Origin: Bradyrhizobium sp. CCGB12
GTDB taxonomy: Bacteria; Pseudomonadota; Alphaproteobacteria; Rhizobiales; Xanthobacteraceae
Length of the DNA: 64,000 bases
Direction: 5' to 3'
Assembly (NCBI RefSeq): GCF_024199845.1
Contig: NZ_JANADO010000001.1
Location: 6,696,001 to 6,760,000, forward strand
Shown here in pieces: positions 51,262-60,669 of the stretch. The notes under the pieces were generated by a model. The model saw only the letters and a list, made by a program, of their open reading frames with translations, did not search any database and was not told where the DNA came from. The translations under genes and the position numbers were made by a program. How positions within the stretch are numbered: position 1 is the stretch's first letter; every line of letters begins with the position of its first letter.

Positions 51262-51753
51262 ATGACTACGACCACCGGCCCTCACCCGACGCGGCGCCTG
51301 ATCCTTCAGGGCGCGGCCTCCGTCGCGCTGATCGGCCTTGGCAACCTGCCGTTCGCGGCCGGCCCGGCGCGCGCGGCGGCGAACGACAAATATCCGGAAG
51401 AGGCGTTCAAGCAGAAGAGTGAGGTCGACGCGATCAAGGCGCTCTATGGCAAAACCGCCGAGCCCTCCGACAAGGTCAAGCTCGATGCGCCGGAGATCGC
51501 CGAGAACGGCGGCGTGGTGCCGGTCTCGGTGACGACGACGCTCGACAAGGTGACCTCGATCTCGTTCTTCGTGGCCGAGAACCCGTTCGCGCTCGCAGCG
51601 TCCTACAAGATCGCCGAGGGCACGATTCCGGGCGTCGCCAACCGGCTGAAGATGGCCAAGACCACCAAATTGGTCGCCATCGTCGAGGCCGACGGCAAGC
51701 TCTACAGCGCGACCAAGGAAGTGAAAGTCACCGTCGGCGGCTGCGGCGGCTAG
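51262..51753 (+). CDS. soxY: SoxY, sulfur carrier subunit
   Basis: Exported carrier protein of 163 residues. The twin-arginine signal (TRRLILQGAAS) sends it folded to the periplasm with SoxZ. The C-terminus is the flexible swinging arm VGGCGG, with Cys161 binding the sulfur substrate covalently. GGAG before ATG at 51262, 25 nt after soxX. Confidence 0.95.
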   Translation: MTTTTGPHPTRRLILQGAASVALIGLGNLPFAAGPARAAANDKYPEEAFKQKSEVDAIKALYGKTAEPSDKVKLDAPEIAENGGVVPVSVTTTLDKVTSISFFVAENPFALAASYKIAEGTIPGVANRLKMAKTTKLVAIVEADGKLYSATKEVKVTVGGCGG

Positions 51754-51766
51754 GAGGATCGGTCCG

Positions 51767-52078
51767 ATGGCATCAAGCATTCGCGTGCGCGCAACATCCA
51801 ATGGCGACATCACCGAGGTGCAGGCGCTGATCCAGCACCCCATGGATACCGGCCTGATGAAGGATTCCAAGGGCGAGCTGATCCCTGCGCACTTCATCCA
51901 GGAGCTGAAGTTCGAGTGTAACGGCAAGGACGTCTTCGTCGCCGATTGGGGCACGGCGGTCTCCAAGGACCCCTATGTCAAATTCAGCTTCAAGGGCGCC
52001 AAGAAGGGCGACGATCTCAAGATCTCCTGGATCGACAACAAGGGTGCGTCGGACACGACCACCGCGAAGATCGCGTGA
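51767..52078 (+). CDS. soxZ: SoxZ, sulfur carrier scaffold subunit
   Basis: Beta-sandwich partner of SoxY, 103 residues, without its own export signal (it is carried out with SoxY). EVQALIQHPMDTGLMKDSKG and PAHFIQELKFECNG are family signatures. Its stop overlaps the soxA start by 1 nt (TGATG). Confidence 0.95.
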   Translation: MASSIRVRATSNGDITEVQALIQHPMDTGLMKDSKGELIPAHFIQELKFECNGKDVFVADWGTAVSKDPYVKFSFKGAKKGDDLKISWIDNKGASDTTTAKIA

Positions 52079-52941
52079 TGAAGACTCGCCTCTCCCTCCT
52101 GCTCGGCTCGGTGAGCGCGGCGCTCGTCGCATTCGCCCTCACCTCGCCGCATGTCATTGCGGCCGACAAGGTCGATCCCGTCACTGACGCCAAGGCGTTC
52201 CAGAACTTCTTCTTCCAGAAGTTTCCGAACGTGAAGCACGAGGATTTCGTCAACGGTCCTTATTCCATGAACGAGGACATGAAGCGGCAGTGGCAGGAAA
52301 AGGAGGAATTCCCGCCTTACGAGTTTGCGCTCGACGCCGGCAAGGAGATGTTTTCGACGCCGTTCAAGAACGGCAAGACCTATGCCGACTGCTTTCCGAA
52401 CGGCGGCATCGGCGTCCGCCAGAACTATCCGTACTTCGACGAGAAGGAAGGCAAGGTCGTCACGCTGGAGCTCGCGCTCAACCGCTGCCGAGAGGCCAAT
52501 GGCGAGGCGCCCTACTCCTATGTGAAGGACGAGATGGCTTCGCTGATGGCCTACATGGCCTTCACCTCGCGCGGCAAGCCGATGGACATCAAGATCCCCG
52601 ACGATCCCCGCGCGCTCGCGGCGTTCGAGAACGGCAAGCGCTATTTCTACACCCGCCGCGGCCAGATGAATTTCTCCTGCGCGAGCTGCCATGTGCAAAG
52701 CCCGGGCGAGCGCATCCGCGCCGAGATCCTGGCGCCGGCGCTCGGCATCGTCAATGCGATGCCGATCTACCGGTCCGAATGGAGCGGCATGGGCACGACC
52801 AGCCGCCGCTTCGTCACCTGCAACAGCCAGACCCGCGCGGTTCCGCTGGAGCCGCAGTCGGACGAATATCGCGACGTCGAGTATTTCCTGTCCTATGTCG
52901 CCAACGGCCTGCCGATCTCGGGTCCGGGAGCAAGGCCATGA
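52078..52941 (+). CDS. soxA: SoxA, c-type cytochrome, monoheme form
   Basis: Catalytic subunit of the SoxAX thiosulfate-conjugating complex, 287 residues. Signal peptide ends near VIAA. One heme motif, Cys201-Ala-Ser-Cys204-His205. The heme-ligating active-site Cys is Cys248 in VTCNSQTRAVPLEP. The N-terminal domain keeps Cys105 and Cys137 but no second CxxCH, so this is the monoheme class. Tightly coupled to soxZ and to soxK downstream. Confidence 0.94.
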   Translation: MKTRLSLLLGSVSAALVAFALTSPHVIAADKVDPVTDAKAFQNFFFQKFPNVKHEDFVNGPYSMNEDMKRQWQEKEEFPPYEFALDAGKEMFSTPFKNGKTYADCFPNGGIGVRQNYPYFDEKEGKVVTLELALNRCREANGEAPYSYVKDEMASLMAYMAFTSRGKPMDIKIPDDPRALAAFENGKRYFYTRRGQMNFSCASCHVQSPGERIRAEILAPALGIVNAMPIYRSEWSGMGTTSRRFVTCNSQTRAVPLEPQSDEYRDVEYFLSYVANGLPISGPGARP

Positions 52942-53243
52942 AGCGGACACTCCCTCTCGCCATGCTGCTCGCTCTCAGCCTCGTGCCAACGGCGCGCGCG
53001 GCGACCGAAGCAGACTACAAGGCGGCCTATGCCGCCGCGGAAGCCGCCTCCAAGGAGGCGGCCAGCCTGCGCCACCAATGGACCACGACCGTCTCGACGC
53101 TGGCCGCGGCGAAGAAAGCGGCCGATGGCGGCGATTTCGACCGCGCATTTGCCGCGGCGAAGGAGGCCGAGGCCTTGGCGAAGGCGTCGATCTTCCAGGC
53201 AAATTCTGAAAAAGAGGCCTGGAAGGCGATGGAAATCCGCTAG
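52938..53243 (+). CDS. soxK: SoxK-like SoxAX-binding protein
   Basis: Small exported protein of 101 residues. After the signal peptide (ends TARAA) it is a helical, Ala-rich protein with conserved Trp residues in LRHQWTTTVSTLAAAKKAADGGDFDRA and EKEAWKAMEIR (quoted blocks LRHQWTTTVSTL and EAWKAMEIR). This is the pattern of SoxK/SAXB, which binds SoxAX and stimulates its activity. It overlaps soxA by ATGA, which strengthens the assignment. Confidence 0.8.
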   Translation: MKRTLPLAMLLALSLVPTARAATEADYKAAYAAAEAASKEAASLRHQWTTTVSTLAAAKKAADGGDFDRAFAAAKEAEALAKASIFQANSEKEAWKAMEIR

Positions 53244-53283
53244 AATGGGCTGACGCGCGGAACATCGCGTTCCAGACCATTCT

Positions 53284-53356
53284 TTGAGCACGATCTTGTC
53301 GGAAAGCCGCACCACACTTTGCGCTAACGCGGCCCTTCGGGTCCGGATCATGCTCG
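53284..53356. repeat. family F element, long copy
   Basis: TTGAGCACGATCTTGTCGGA at the left and TCCGGATCATGCTCG at the right, with AACGCGGCCCTTCGGG between. Related to the palindrome at 39458-39482. It separates soxK from soxB and may reduce read-through. Confidence 0.75.
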
Positions 53357-53395
53357 TGGAACGGTCGATAGCGTTGAGCGCGCGGAGAATTTGAG

Positions 53396-55147
53396 ATGGC
53401 CATCCGCCGCCGCGATTTCCTGAAGAACGCAGGCCTTGCCGCGGCGTCTCTCGGTCTGCCGCGGCTCGCGCGCGGTGCCGACACCGCGAGCATCTATGAC
53501 ATCGAGCGCTTCGGCAATGCGCGCATCCTGCACATCACCGACACGCATGCGCAGCTCAATCCGGTTTATTTCCGCGAGCCCAGCGTCAATATCGGCATCG
53601 GTGAGATGGCGGGACGGCCGCCGCATCTGGTCGGGCGGGCCTTCCTGGAGCACTTCGGCATCCGGTCCGACAGCGCGGATGCCTATGCCTTCACCTGCGT
53701 CGAGTTCGAGAAATCCGCGGGCCGCTTCGGCAAGCTCGGTGGCTTCGCCCACCTGAAGACGCTGGTCGACCGCTTGCGCAGCGACGTCGGCGAGAAGCAT
53801 TCGCTGCTCGTCGACGGCGGCGATCTCTGGCAGGGCACGGGGCTTGCCAACGTCATGCAGGGCCGCGACATGGTCGAGGTCGCCAATCTGCTCGGCATCG
53901 AGGCGATGACCGGCCATTGGGAATTCACCTATGGCGAACAGCCGCTGCGCGACAATCTCGAGCGCTTCAAGGGCGAGTTTCTGGCGCAGAACGTCTTCCT
54001 GACCGAGGAAGCCGCGTTCAACGACGCGCCCGCCTTCGACAAGGCCAGCGGGCGCGTGTTCAAACCGTCCGTCATCAAGGAACTCGGCGGGCACCGCATC
54101 GCGATCGTCGGCCAGGCTTTCCCCTACGTGCCGATCGCGCATCCCAAGCGGTTCACGCCGGACTGGACTTTTGGCATTCGCGAGGACGAGCTGCAGAAAC
54201 ATGTCGATGTCCTGCGGAGCGCCGACAAGGTCGACGCCGTCATCCTGCTCTCGCACAACGGCATGGATGTCGATCTCAAGCTCGCAAGCCGCGTCACCGG
54301 CATCGACGTCATCCTCGGCGGCCACACCCATGACGCCGTGCCGCAGCCGATTGCCGTGAAGAACGCCGGTGGTACCACGCTCGTCACCAATGCCGGCTCC
54401 AACGGAAAATTTCTGGCCGTGCTCGATCTCGCCATCGGCAAGGGCAAGGTCAACGACGTCAGATATCATCTGCTGCCGGTCTTTTCCGAGCTGCTGAAGC
54501 CCGACCCTGCAATGGCCGAGCTGATCGGCCGGCTGCGTGCGCCGCACGTCACCGACTGGTCGGAGAAGATCGCAACACCCGATCGCCTGCTCTATCGCCG
54601 CGGCAATTTTTCCGGTCCCGTCGACGAGCTGATCTGCACGGCGCTGCGCACCGAGCTCGATGCCGAGATCGCGCTGTCGCCGGGCTTCCGCTGGGGGGTC
54701 ACCACGCTGTCAGGCCAGGCGCTGACCATGGAGGATGTGCTCGCGGAGACGGCGATCACCTATCCCGAGACCTACGTGCAGGAGATGACCGGCGCAGAGA
54801 TCAAGGACGTGCTGGAAGACATCTGCGACAACCTCTTCAACGCCGATCCCTATTATCAGCAGGGTGGCGACATGGTGCGCGCCGGCGGCCTCAGCTACAC
54901 CTGCACGCCGGACGCCGCGATCGGCCATCGCATTTCCGAGCTGAAGCTCAATAGCGGCAAGGCGCTCGGCGCCAGCCACCGCTACAAGGTCGCGGGCTGG
55001 GCGTCGGTCAACAGCCAGCGGGGCGCGCCGGTGTGGGACGTGGTCGGCAAATATCTGCGCTCGGGCCGCATGTTTCAGGAGCGGCTCGGCGCCGGCGTCA
55101 CGCTGAAAGGCGTCGATGGCAATCCAGGCATTGCAGGACAGGGATGA
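53396..55147 (+). CDS. soxB: SoxB, sulfate thiol esterase
   Basis: Dimanganese hydrolase of 583 residues releasing sulfate from SoxY-bound S-sulfonate. The twin-arginine signal is RRRDFLKNAG at the N-terminus. Metal-site motifs in order are HITDTHAQL, VDGGDLWQGTG, TGHWEFTYGEQP, LLSHNGMDVD and GGHTHDA. The length matches SoxB. Following gene overlaps by 4 nt. Confidence 0.95.
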   Translation: MAIRRRDFLKNAGLAAASLGLPRLARGADTASIYDIERFGNARILHITDTHAQLNPVYFREPSVNIGIGEMAGRPPHLVGRAFLEHFGIRSDSADAYAFTCVEFEKSAGRFGKLGGFAHLKTLVDRLRSDVGEKHSLLVDGGDLWQGTGLANVMQGRDMVEVANLLGIEAMTGHWEFTYGEQPLRDNLERFKGEFLAQNVFLTEEAAFNDAPAFDKASGRVFKPSVIKELGGHRIAIVGQAFPYVPIAHPKRFTPDWTFGIREDELQKHVDVLRSADKVDAVILLSHNGMDVDLKLASRVTGIDVILGGHTHDAVPQPIAVKNAGGTTLVTNAGSNGKFLAVLDLAIGKGKVNDVRYHLLPVFSELLKPDPAMAELIGRLRAPHVTDWSEKIATPDRLLYRRGNFSGPVDELICTALRTELDAEIALSPGFRWGVTTLSGQALTMEDVLAETAITYPETYVQEMTGAEIKDVLEDICDNLFNADPYYQQGGDMVRAGGLSYTCTPDAAIGHRISELKLNSGKALGASHRYKVAGWASVNSQRGAPVWDVVGKYLRSGRMFQERLGAGVTLKGVDGNPGIAGQG

Positions 55148-55602
55148 TGCGCTCGCACATCTTATCCGCGATGCTGCTGGCCCTGCTCGCCTGGATGGCG
55201 ATCCCGCCAGCTATTGCGCAGCAGGTGCCGCTCCAGGACAAGCCGTTCGCGGAGCACAAGGTCGTGCTCCAGCTCTCCGACGGCGATGCGAAGAAGCAGG
55301 CGCTGGTGCTCAGCGTCGCCAACAACCTGCTGAAGGCTTACGACCCCGACAAGATCGCGATCGAGGTGGTGGCGTTCGGTCCCGGCATCGACCTCTTGCT
55401 GTCCAGCAGCGAGCGCCGCAAGCAGGTCGAGAGCCTGATCGCACAGGGCGTGCGCTTCGACATCTGCCTCAACACCGTCGACACGATCGAGCGCGAGACC
55501 GGCAAGCGGCCGGACTTCATTCCCGGAGCAACGCCGGTGCAGGTCGGGGTGGGGCAGATCCTGTTCCTGGCGGAGAACGGCTACACGGTGGTGCGGCCGT
55601 AG
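55144..55602 (+). CDS. exported DsrE-like protein
   Basis: Protein of 152 residues: signal peptide ending near AIAQ, then a DsrE/DsrF-like alpha/beta domain (HKVVLQLSDGDAKKQALVLS, VEVVAFGPGIDLLL, RFDICLNTVDTI). The conserved Cys in FDICLNT is a candidate sulfur-carrying residue. Overlaps the soxB stop, so it is part of the sox operon. Probable periplasmic sulfur carrier or accessory protein; function inferred. Confidence 0.8.
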   Translation: MMRSHILSAMLLALLAWMAIPPAIAQQVPLQDKPFAEHKVVLQLSDGDAKKQALVLSVANNLLKAYDPDKIAIEVVAFGPGIDLLLSSSERRKQVESLIAQGVRFDICLNTVDTIERETGKRPDFIPGATPVQVGVGQILFLAENGYTVVRP

Positions 55603-55626
55603 GGGCGCTGCCGCCGCACACTCCCC

Positions 55627-55693
55627 TGTCGTCCCTGCGAACGCAAGGGACCCATACCGCGCGAAAGTCCTCCCTGGGGTTATGGTAGCCCCC
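55627..55693. repeat. family D element, partial copy
   Basis: TGTCGTCCCTGCGAACGCAA, GGGACCCATACC and CTCCCTGGGGTTATGG blocks, without the right-hand arm. Other copies: 57168-57313, 58703-58848 and 60670-60812. Confidence 0.7.
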
Positions 55694-55823
55694 ACAACTG
55701 CCCCCAGCTCCATCACGCGCAATAAAAATCTTCTAAATTTGATCATCCGAGCAGTGAATTACTTCTCCTTTTGACCATCGGCGTAGTAGAATCTTGGGAA
55801 CCAGTTCACACCGGGTTCCCGCC

Positions 55824-56861
55824 ATGATCTTCCGTCAGCTCTTCGACAGCGTTTCGGGCACTTACAGCTATCTGCTTGCGAGCCGCCCCGGCGGCGAGGC
55901 GCTGATTCTCGATCCCGTCCTGGAAAAGGTCGAGCGCTACTGCCAATTACTGCGCGAGCTCGACCTCAAGCTGGTCAAGGCTGTCGACACCCATCTGCAT
56001 GCCGATCACGTCACCGGTCTCGGCGAGCTGCGCGACCGCACCCATTGCATGACCGTGATGGGCGACCAGACCAAGGCCGACGTCGTCGCCATGCGGGTGG
56101 CGGACGGCGACAAGGTGACGATCGAGGGCCTGTCGCTCGACGTGATGTACACGCCCGGCCATACCGACGATTCCTATTCCTATCTCATGGGCGACCGCGT
56201 CTTCACCGGTGATACGCTGCTGATCCGCGGCACCGGCCGCACCGATTTCCAGAACGGTTCATCGCGCGCGCAGTACGAATCGATTTTCAACCGCCTGCTC
56301 AAGCTGCCGGACGAGACGATGGTATTCCCGGCGCATGACTACAAGGGCGACACCGTCTCCACCATCGGCGAGGAGAAGCGCTACAATCCGCGGCTCCAGG
56401 TGCGCTCGGTCGACGAATATATCGAGCTGATGGCCAACCTGAAGCTGCCCAATCCCAAGATGATGGATGTGGCGGTCCCCGCCAACATGCATGTCGGCCT
56501 ACATCAGGAGGAGCTCGAGAAAGAGGGCCGCGCGCTCAGCGCGATCGAAGCGATCCGCATCCTCGGCCGGCCCGACATCCTGCTGGTCGATCTGCGCGAG
56601 AGCAACGAGCGCCTCAAGCACGGCATGCTCGAAGGCGCGCTGCACACGCCCTATCAATCCGTGGAGGAAAGCCTCAAGCCCGGCGGCATGCTGCGAGAGG
56701 TCGCGGCCGCCACCGGCCGCCGCGTCGTGTTCTTCTGCGCCTTCGGCGAACGCTCAGCGATGGCAGTTGCCGCCGCCAAGGCGGCCGGCCTCTCCAACAC
56801 CGCCCATATCGCCGGCGGCATCGACGCCTGGAAGAAGGCGGGCGGGCCGGTGCTGCACTGA
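55824..56861 (+). CDS. persulfide dioxygenase-like MBL fold protein with rhodanese domain
   Basis: Fusion of 345 residues. The metallo-beta-lactamase domain (1 to about 225) has His57, His59, Asp61 and His62 in THLHADHVTG, plus YTPGHTDDSY and FPAHDYKGD: the single-iron ETHE1 pattern that oxidises glutathione persulfide to sulfite. The rhodanese domain (about 245-345) has active-site Cys305 in CAFGERS. ATG at 55824 gives the standard length. It follows the sox genes by about 220 nt on the same strand and would deal with persulfide sulfur in the cytoplasm. Confidence 0.88.
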   Translation: MIFRQLFDSVSGTYSYLLASRPGGEALILDPVLEKVERYCQLLRELDLKLVKAVDTHLHADHVTGLGELRDRTHCMTVMGDQTKADVVAMRVADGDKVTIEGLSLDVMYTPGHTDDSYSYLMGDRVFTGDTLLIRGTGRTDFQNGSSRAQYESIFNRLLKLPDETMVFPAHDYKGDTVSTIGEEKRYNPRLQVRSVDEYIELMANLKLPNPKMMDVAVPANMHVGLHQEELEKEGRALSAIEAIRILGRPDILLVDLRESNERLKHGMLEGALHTPYQSVEESLKPGGMLREVAAATGRRVVFFCAFGERSAMAVAAAKAAGLSNTAHIAGGIDAWKKAGGPVLH

Positions 56862-56949
56862 ACGGCCTCGTCGCCATTCTTGAGATAGATCAGGAGCCAC
56901 CCATATATTTCGGGTAGGACGGATGCAGCATCAGCATCCGAGAACAGCG

Positions 56950-57120
56950 ATGGCCAAGACTTGCAAGCCGAATGAACCGCACAAGGTTGCGGACAACAAA
57001 TCGGCGGGCGACAAGGCGAAAAAGCCCCCGCCTCCGCTCGACAGTGACGACGATTACGAAGACGGCGACATCGCGACGCCGAAGCGCGACCGCTACGGTC
57101 CGGATGACGAGCCGTTGTGA
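56950..57120 (+). CDS. small disordered hypothetical protein
   Basis: Possible 56-residue protein (MAKTCKPNEPHKVADNK at the start, DSDDDYEDGD acidic patch, PKRDRYGPDDEPL at the end). Proline- and charge-rich, no fold evident, not recognised. An in-frame ATG at 56923 would add nine residues. Codon use looks native, but coding status is uncertain. Confidence 0.45.
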   Translation: MAKTCKPNEPHKVADNKSAGDKAKKPPPPLDSDDDYEDGDIATPKRDRYGPDDEPL

Positions 57121-57167
57121 GGGGGAGCGGATTGAGTTTGACGATGCACTAGCGCCCCATCCTCCGC

Positions 57168-57313
57168 CATCGTCCTGGCGAAAGCTAGGACCACCGCGTG
57201 ATTTCTCGATTGTGTGCGGTCGCAGTACCGGACGACGATCCTCTGCCAAACTCCTCCCTGGGGTAATGGGTCCTGGCTCCCGTGCGCAATTGCGCACTAG
57301 GCCAGGACGACGA
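57168..57313. repeat. family D element
   Basis: CCATCGTCCTGGCGAAAGCT at the left, CTCCCTGGGGTAATGGGTCC in the middle, GTGCGCAATTGCGCAC hairpin and GGCCAGGACGACG at the right. It accounts for much of the 362-bp gap at 57121-57482; no gene is supported there. Confidence 0.8.
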
Positions 57314-57482
57314 TGAGGATGCACCGCGCTCGCTCTCTCGGGACGACGATGCGGAGGCATGGTGCCCCCTCACAGCCCCCCGCGCCCCCGCCCGCGCTAC
57401 CTGCCATGCGCCTGCGTTCATGGACAAATAACCGCTCTGCCCGATAGTTTGCGCCTCTCTTGGGAGGCACAACGGAACTGCA

Positions 57483-58688
57483 ATGGTCGACGTTCTCGCC
57501 GCACCGCAGCAAGGCAAGGCGGACAGTGCGCTGCGCACGCTGACGGGAATCTCGATCGCGCATTGGGTCAGCCATTTCCATCTGCTGGTGCTGCCGATGC
57601 TGTTCCCGTTCCTCAAGAGCCAGCTCGGCGTCGGCTATATCGAGCTCGGCTTCGCGCTCACCGTGTTTGCGGTGGTGTCCGGATTGACCCAGGCGCCGAC
57701 CGGCTATCTCGTCGACCATTTTGGCGCGCGGCGCATTCTATTGGCAGGGCTTGCGCTCGGCGGCTTCGCGCTGATCCTGCTCGGCCTGCATCTCAGCTAC
57801 GCCTCGCTGATCGCCTGCGCCGTCCTGCTCGGCCTCGCCAACAGCGTCTATCATCCCGCCGATTACGCGATCCTGGCCGAGCACATGGACGAGGCGCGGA
57901 TGGGCCGCGCCTTCTCGATCCATACCTTTGCCGGCTTTCTCGGCGGCGCCGTCGCACCGGCGGTCGTGGCTGCGCTCGTCACATTGTCCGGCGGCACCGG
58001 CGCGCTGATCGCTTCGGGCGCCATCGGTGTCGCGGTGGCGCTGCTGCTGATCGCCATGAATATTCCCGACGCCGGAGCGCATAAAAAGAAACCCGGCAGC
58101 GAGAACGCGCCAAAGCAGGCCGTCATCACGCCGGCGCTGATCCTGCTGACTGCGCTGTTCATGCTGCTGAGCCTGTCGGTCGCCGGCATCAATAATTTCG
58201 GCGTGGTGGCGCTGATGAGCGGCTACGGCGCCTCTTACTCCGCCGCCAATGTCGCGCTGACGGCGTTCCTTGGCGCCAGCGCCATCGGCGTGCTCGCAGG
58301 CGGCTTCCTCGCCGACCGGACCGAGCGTCACGGCCAGGTCGCCGCGGCCTGCTTCGCCGCGAATGCTGCGATCGTGCTGCTGATTGCACTGGTCACGCTG
58401 CCCGGCTGGGCTCTGACCGCCGCGATGTCGGCCGCAGGCTTCCTCTCAGGCGTGATCGCACCCTCACGCGACATGCTGGTCCGCAACGCGGCGCCGCCCG
58501 GCGCTGCGGGGCGCGCCTTCGGCATCGTCTCCACCGGTTTCAATCTCGGCGGCATCGTCTCACCGCTGCTGTTTGGCTGGATCATGGATCAAAGCGCGCC
58601 GCACTGGGTGTTCGGCGCGTCCGTGATCTTCATGGTGGCGACGGTGATGCTGTCGCCGTTCACGGAGCGGAAGCCGGCCAAGGCGTAG
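57483..58688 (+). CDS. MFS transporter, fosmidomycin-resistance-like
   Basis: Carrier of 401 residues with 12 predicted helices. SIAHWVSHFHLLVLPMLFPFL and LANSVYHPADYAILAEHM are typical of the Fsr/YfnH branch; the YHPADYA block is notable. Central loop (PDAGAHKKKPGSENAP) is cytoplasmic. Substrate unknown. Confidence 0.85.
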   Translation: MVDVLAAPQQGKADSALRTLTGISIAHWVSHFHLLVLPMLFPFLKSQLGVGYIELGFALTVFAVVSGLTQAPTGYLVDHFGARRILLAGLALGGFALILLGLHLSYASLIACAVLLGLANSVYHPADYAILAEHMDEARMGRAFSIHTFAGFLGGAVAPAVVAALVTLSGGTGALIASGAIGVAVALLLIAMNIPDAGAHKKKPGSENAPKQAVITPALILLTALFMLLSLSVAGINNFGVVALMSGYGASYSAANVALTAFLGASAIGVLAGGFLADRTERHGQVAAACFAANAAIVLLIALVTLPGWALTAAMSAAGFLSGVIAPSRDMLVRNAAPPGAAGRAFGIVSTGFNLGGIVSPLLFGWIMDQSAPHWVFGASVIFMVATVMLSPFTERKPAKA

Positions 58689-58702
58689 CTACAGGTTCAA
58701 CT

Positions 58703-58848
58703 GTCGTCCTGGCGAAAGCCAGGACCCATTACCCCAGGGAGGAGTTGTGGCGCGAGACTGTTCACTGCGAGTCTTCGCCAAATCCAATTCGGTGGGTATG
58801 GGTCCCGGATCTGCGCGCGCCTGAGAGCGCGCTTGTCCGGGACGACAA
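58703..58848. repeat. family D element
   Basis: TGTCGTCCTGGCGAAAGCCA at the left, CCCCAGGGAGGAGTTG in the middle and GTCCGGGACGACA at the right. Between two genes on the + strand. Confidence 0.8.
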
Positions 58849-58898
58849 GGAGAGAGAACTGCGCAAACAACGAACAACAACAAGATGGAAGAAACACC

Positions 58899-60617
58899 AT
58901 GAGCACCCCTGATCTCGTCATCCGTGGCGGCACCGTTGCGGACGGGCGCGGCGGCGAATTGTTCGAGGCCGACGTCGCCATCACCGGCGGTGGGATCAGC
59001 GAGGTCGGGAAGGTTGCAGGCACAGGCCGCGAAGAGATCGACGCGCGCGGAAAGTTGGTCACGCCGGGCTTCGTCGACGTTCACACCCATTATGACGGGC
59101 AGGTCACCTGGAGCCAGGACATGACGCCGTCCTCGCAGAACGGCGTCACCACGGCTATCATGGGCAATTGCGGCGTCGGCTTTGCGCCATGCAAGCCGGC
59201 CGATCACACCCGTCTGATCCAGCTGATGGAAGGCGTCGAGGACATTCCCGAGCCGGTCCTGAGCGCCGGCATTCCCTGGGCCTGGGAGAGCTTTCCGGAT
59301 TACATGGATTGGCTGTCGAAGCGCGATTTCGACATCGATGTCGGCGCGCAACTGCCACATGCCGCGCTGCGCGTCTATGTCATGGGCGAGCGCGGCGCCC
59401 GCCGCGATCCCTCGACCGCTGAGGACAACGCGGCGATGGCGAAGCTCGCAGGCGAGGCGGTGCGCTCCGGCGCGCTCGGCTTCTCGACCTCGCGCACGCT
59501 CAATCATCGCACCTCGACCGGCGATTTCACGCCGACACTGAAGGCCGGCGAGGACGAGCTCACCGCGATTGCCGGCGCGATGCATCGCGAGGGCCGCAGC
59601 GTGCTGCAATTCGTGCTGGATCTGTCGACCATCCACGAGGATCTGCCGATGATGCTGCGGGTGGCGGACGCGACGAAGTGCCCGATCTCGTTCTCGATCA
59701 CCCAGAACGACAAGTCGCCGCAGCGCTGGCGCCAGACGCTCGATGAGATCAATGCGGCCGCACGGCGCGGCCTCTCCATCACCGCGCAGATCGCTGCGCG
59801 CCCGGTCGGCCTGCTGCTCGGGCTCGAGCTGTCGCGCAATCCGTTCCAGACCCATCCGAGCTACAAGGCGATCGCGCATCTGCCGCTGCAGGAGCGCCTC
59901 GCGCGGCTGCATCAGAACGAGGTGCGCAAGGCGATCCTGAGCGAGACGGCGACCGCGACCGACGACCCGCTGTTCTTCCGTCCGAACTACGACAAGATGT
60001 TTTTGCTCGGCGATCCCCCGGATTACGAGCAGCCGCCGGAGAATGCGCTGGGACCGCAGGCGCGCAGGCAGGGCCGCCAACCGGAAGAGCTCGCCTACGA
60101 TGCCATGCTGTCGGATGAGGGCCGCGGCATGCTCTACGTGCCCTTCCTCAACTATTCCGACGGCAATCTCGATGCGACGCGCGAGATGCTGATCGATCCG
60201 CAATCGGTGCCCGGCCTTTCCGATGGCGGCGCGCATTGCGGCATCATCTGCGATGCCAGCTTCCCGACCTATCTGCTGACGCACTGGACGCGGGACCGCA
60301 GGCGCGGCGAGAAGCTCACGATCCCGTTCGTGGTCGCGGCGCAGTCGCGCAAGACCGCGCTCTCGGTCGGCCTCACCGATCGCGGGCTCATTGCGCCCGG
60401 CTACAAGGCCGACGTCAACGTGATCGATTATGACCGGCTGCACCTGCATCCGCCGAAGGTGCATTACGATCTGCCCGTGGGCGGACGGCGGCTGTTGCAG
60501 GACGTCGACGGCTATGAGGCCACGATCGTGTCCGGCGTGGTGACGCGGCGGCAGGGCGAGGCGACGGGAAAGCGGCCAGGGAAGTTGATTCGCGGTGCGC
60601 AGGGATTGGCGAACTAG
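58899..60617 (+). CDS. D-aminoacylase/N-acyl-D-amino-acid deacylase family amidohydrolase
   Basis: Metal-dependent amidohydrolase of 572 residues. The TIM barrel starts at VTPGFVDVHTHYDGQ, giving the HxH metal pair. MGNCGVGFAPC contains the Cys ligand typical of D-aminoacylases. LSDGGAHCGIICDASFPTYLL carries the late Asp/His. Small beta domain at both ends. ATG at 58899 chosen over the frame starting at 58833. It may hydrolyse N-acyl-D-amino acids or a related amide. Neighbour MFS genes could move its substrate, but no direct link is visible. Confidence 0.85.
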   Translation: MSTPDLVIRGGTVADGRGGELFEADVAITGGGISEVGKVAGTGREEIDARGKLVTPGFVDVHTHYDGQVTWSQDMTPSSQNGVTTAIMGNCGVGFAPCKPADHTRLIQLMEGVEDIPEPVLSAGIPWAWESFPDYMDWLSKRDFDIDVGAQLPHAALRVYVMGERGARRDPSTAEDNAAMAKLAGEAVRSGALGFSTSRTLNHRTSTGDFTPTLKAGEDELTAIAGAMHREGRSVLQFVLDLSTIHEDLPMMLRVADATKCPISFSITQNDKSPQRWRQTLDEINAAARRGLSITAQIAARPVGLLLGLELSRNPFQTHPSYKAIAHLPLQERLARLHQNEVRKAILSETATATDDPLFFRPNYDKMFLLGDPPDYEQPPENALGPQARRQGRQPEELAYDAMLSDEGRGMLYVPFLNYSDGNLDATREMLIDPQSVPGLSDGGAHCGIICDASFPTYLLTHWTRDRRRGEKLTIPFVVAAQSRKTALSVGLTDRGLIAPGYKADVNVIDYDRLHLHPPKVHYDLPVGGRRLLQDVDGYEATIVSGVVTRRQGEATGKRPGKLIRGAQGLAN

Positions 60618-60669
60618 TCTAGCGCTGTGGGATGCATGTGAGGCGGCATAGTCCGCGCCTCACTTTCAG

